The translations under genes and the position numbers were made by a program. Below, piece by piece: positions 62,013 to 64,000 of a stretch of 64,000 nucleotides of DNA. A model generated the notes under the pieces. That model searched no databases and was not told the DNA's origin. It saw only the letters and a program-made list of their open reading frames with translations. This DNA comes from Hyphomicrobiales bacterium (GTDB lineage Bacteria > Pseudomonadota > Alphaproteobacteria > Rhizobiales > Rhizobiaceae): NCBI GenBank assembly GCA_900473805.1, contig UCMS01000027.1, forward strand, positions 124,001 to 188,000, in the 5' to 3' direction. Position 1 is the stretch's first letter. Each line of letters begins with the position of its first letter.

Positions 62013-62131
62013 CTTGTCTCCGCGCTTCCTTTCCTGGTTTCGCGTGTGTCTGGTGGACGAGCGGCCTGCGAGAGGGCCGAATCAGTCCGAAAAGCTATGC
62101 CGAAACGGGCAGTCTGAGCCTGCCGTCATTC

Positions 62132-63265
62132 TCAACTTTTGGTCTTCAGATGTTCCGCATAGGCCCGCTTCACATGCTCGGAGAGAGCATCGAGGAAGGC
62201 CTCGTCGACATCCTTGGCAAAATCGATCCGGACAATACGTCCCTGACGTTTGTAACCGGCAAAAACACGGCCTCCAGGCGCCAGCAATTCGACGGGTTCG
62301 GCCTTCTCGCCTCGCACTGCCGCGGGTTGCGTCAGCCGCGCAAGCAGTAGCTCGAACCGCCGGTCGGTGTCCGATTCCCGAAAAATAGCTTGGCTGATCT
62401 CGTCCGCAGCCGTTTCGGAGGAAGCCTTGGCGCCGAAAATCTCCATGAGCTTCATCCACCGCTCACGGCCTGCCTTCGGCGCAGGACCGATCGCGCGGAT
62501 CACCGTCTCGGGAATACCCTCGGCCACCTGGAGAAGGCGCGACAGTTCCGATTTCTGGACTGCAAGCGCCTCGCCGATCAGCCGACGGTCGAAGCCGCGG
62601 CTCACCAGCGTGCGGGCAAAAACCGCGCGTTCGATGAAGGACAGATTGCGCCGCTCGGCATTTTCCTTGCCTTGGGCAAGGATCAACTGGTCGTCGGTCA
62701 GGCTCCGAACCAGTGCCTTGACCTCGATCCCGAGAGCTGAGGCAGCACGCAGGCGACGATGGCCATAGGCCACCTGGAAACGGCCGTCCTCGGAGGGGTG
62801 AGGCCGCACCAGGATCGGCACCTGCTGACCGCTTTCCCGCATGCTCTCGACGAGTTCGGCAAATTGCGGATCATCCACCTCGCCGGCCGTCAGGCGGTCG
62901 GAAACGAAGGACGCCTCGATGCGGCTCGTCGGAAGCGACAAGACGCGCTCGCCCTCTTCCAGAGCCTGGCGCAGATGGCGCACCTCTTCCGCTTCTCGGG
63001 CGATCGTGTTGAGCGACAACCCCATGGCCTTCACGGCACCGGATGCAGCGCGCAAGGGCGATACGCCAGCGTCCGCATTGGCGGGAGCAACAGGTGTTGA
63101 AGGCTTGGTCGCTGGAGCCGGAATAGCTATCGATTTGACTTCCGGCGCCCTCTGAAGTGAGGAAGCCGCGGGCGGGGCCCCGGCTACCGGATTGGCGGCG
63201 GCCGGCGGTATGATGGCGTCGCCGAACAGTGCCTTGATCGAATTCTTGCGGTCGCGGCCCGTCAT
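62132..63265 (-). CDS. repB: Plasmid partitioning protein RepB (ParB family)
   Basis: A 377-residue ParB-type centromere-binding protein. The ParB nuclease-like N-domain is seen in ESMRESGQQVPILVRPHP and QVAYGHRRLRAASALGI near residues 145-180. The helix-turn-helix follows at about 215-250 (LSFIERAVFARTLVSRGFDRRLIGEALAVQKSELSRLLQVAE as a block), and the C-terminal dimer region ends at RAYAEHLKTKS. ATG 63265 was chosen because it forms an ATGA overlap with the repA stop; an in-frame ATG lies at 63280. I found no clear parS palindrome in the window. Confidence 0.95.
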   Translation of the reverse strand: MTGRDRKNSIKALFGDAIIPPAAANPVAGAPPAASSLQRAPEVKSIAIPAPATKPSTPVAPANADAGVSPLRAASGAVKAMGLSLNTIAREAEEVRHLRQALEEGERVLSLPTSRIEASFVSDRLTAGEVDDPQFAELVESMRESGQQVPILVRPHPSEDGRFQVAYGHRRLRAASALGIEVKALVRSLTDDQLILAQGKENAERRNLSFIERAVFARTLVSRGFDRRLIGEALAVQKSELSRLLQVAEGIPETVIRAIGPAPKAGRERWMKLMEIFGAKASSETAADEISQAIFRESDTDRRFELLLARLTQPAAVRGEKAEPVELLAPGGRVFAGYKRQGRIVRIDFAKDVDEAFLDALSEHVKRAYAEHLKTKS

Positions 63266-64000
63266 GTCGTCCGCCCCCATGCCGTGTGGACCAGAGCCTC
63301 GATTTCACTGTTGACGGCATCGAGCGCTTCCATGGCCCGGTCATAGGTGCCGCGTGAGAAATTCTCCCGACCCACCTCATAGAGCGTCTGCTTGGTCAGG
63401 CCGGCATCGGACACCGCGGTCGATTTCAGCATCGGCGCCGTCAAGACGCGCTCGCCGAAGAGCGATCTCAGGAAACCGACGATCTGGGTCTGTGGCCCGT
63501 CATGCGGCTCGAAGCGCGTCACGAGATAACGCAGGAAGTCGAAATTAAGCTGACCGCCGGCTTCGCGCACAACCGACAGAAGGTCAGAGGTCATGAACAG
63601 GAACTGGCTCATCGATGCGACATCGAGCATCTGCGGATGCACGGTAACGACGACCGAAGTGGAGGCACAAAGGGCCGACAGCGTCAGGTAACCGAGCTGC
63701 GGCGGGCAATCGATGACGACGACGTCGTAATCGTCCGCGACACTTGCGAGCGCAGCCTGAACCCGGGCGAAGAACAGTCCCTGCGTATCGCCCGGCTTGC
63801 GCCCGGCGAGCGCCTGAGGCGTCACATGCTCGAATTCCTGCAGTTCCAGATTGCCGGGGACAAGATCGAGCCCGTCGAAATAGGTCGACCGGATGATCTC
63901 CCGCAAAGGCCGAGCTTCGGCATCGTACCGGATCGCGCCGTAGATGGTGTCGTTGCCGGACAGATCCAATTCCGGTTGATAACCGAACATCGCCGAAAGG
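63262..64000 (-). CDS. repA: Plasmid partitioning ATPase RepA (ParA family), 5' end outside window
   Basis: The C-terminal 245 or so residues of a ParA-type Walker ATPase, which positions the replicon and represses the repABC operon. Visible are LRSTYFDGLDLVPGNLELQEFEH-type sequence near the left of the fragment (block around residues 35-55 of the visible part) and the Walker B region YDVVVIDCPPQLGYLTLSALCAS. The Walker A motif and N-terminus lie beyond base 64000. The full protein should be about 400 residues. The stop overlaps the repB start. Confidence 0.93.
   Translation of the reverse strand, partial: LSAMFGYQPELDLSGNDTIYGAIRYDAEARPLREIIRSTYFDGLDLVPGNLELQEFEHVTPQALAGRKPGDTQGLFFARVQAALASVADDYDVVVIDCPPQLGYLTLSALCASTSVVVTVHPQMLDVASMSQFLFMTSDLLSVVREAGGQLNFDFLRYLVTRFEPHDGPQTQIVGFLRSLFGERVLTAPMLKSTAVSDAGLTKQTLYEVGRENFSRGTYDRAMEALDAVNSEIEALVHTAWGRTT

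Overview
The window reads as part of a large repABC replicon (plasmid or chromid) of an alphaproteobacterium in the Rhizobiales. The evidence is a repA-repB-repC operon with a candidate counter-transcribed RNA at the right end, GC-rich codon use with long antisense shadow frames, and rhizobial-type accessory catabolic genes. I see no tRNA, rRNA, CRISPR array, insertion sequence or transposase.

Layout. 1-6.1 kb: an acyl-CoA thioesterase, then a five-gene minus-strand operon (nitrate/sulfonate/urea-type ABC importer, LLM-class FMN monooxygenase, RutF-like flavin reductase) with a divergent TetR regulator. 6.1-13.4 kb: a GntR regulator divergent from a 5-oxoproline-type operon (NRAMP-fold permease, PxpA, YcsI-type protein, fused PxpB-PxpC, biotin carboxylase-BCCP). 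13.4-25.4 kb: a lignin-monomer (phenylpropanoid) module. It has a sigma-54 XylR/V4R activator facing an aryl-aldehyde dehydrogenase and coniferyl alcohol dehydrogenase behind a clear -24/-12 promoter, a CsbD protein, feruloyl/coumaroyl-CoA hydratase-lyase and synthetase, a MarR regulator, vanillin dehydrogenase, PobA and an AraC-type PobR. Together these would carry coniferyl alcohol, ferulate and p-coumarate to vanillate and protocatechuate; ring-cleavage and vanillate demethylase genes are not here.

25.4-34.8 kb: a dense cluster of divergent and convergent operons that combines early riboflavin-type enzymes (RibA, a deaminase-less RibD reductase), a catalytically altered 6-pyruvoyl-tetrahydropterin-synthase-like protein, a zinc-less MDR dehydrogenase, a glycosyltransferase, a methyltransferase, a CDP-alcohol phosphatidyltransferase, an LPG-synthase/flippase-like membrane protein, a sulfatase-fold transferase and cytochrome b561. 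I know of no described pathway that uses this set; it is my main candidate for an undescribed system.

34.9-58.4 kb: a lipoprotein of the type-1 periplasmic-binding fold, a LapG-like cysteine protease, and a complete type I secretion operon (TolC, ABC ATPase, HlyD) that ends in a small RHH/PAS-like protein. Upstream of it on the same strand lies its presumed cargo, a 4981-residue repeat adhesin with near-identical 594/600-bp tandem repeats, VCBS/cadherin-like domains, two RTX blocks and a C-terminal secretion signal. 58.9-64 kb: ornithine cyclodeaminase, then recX directly behind repC, repC, the ctRNA region, repB and a truncated repA that runs off the right edge.
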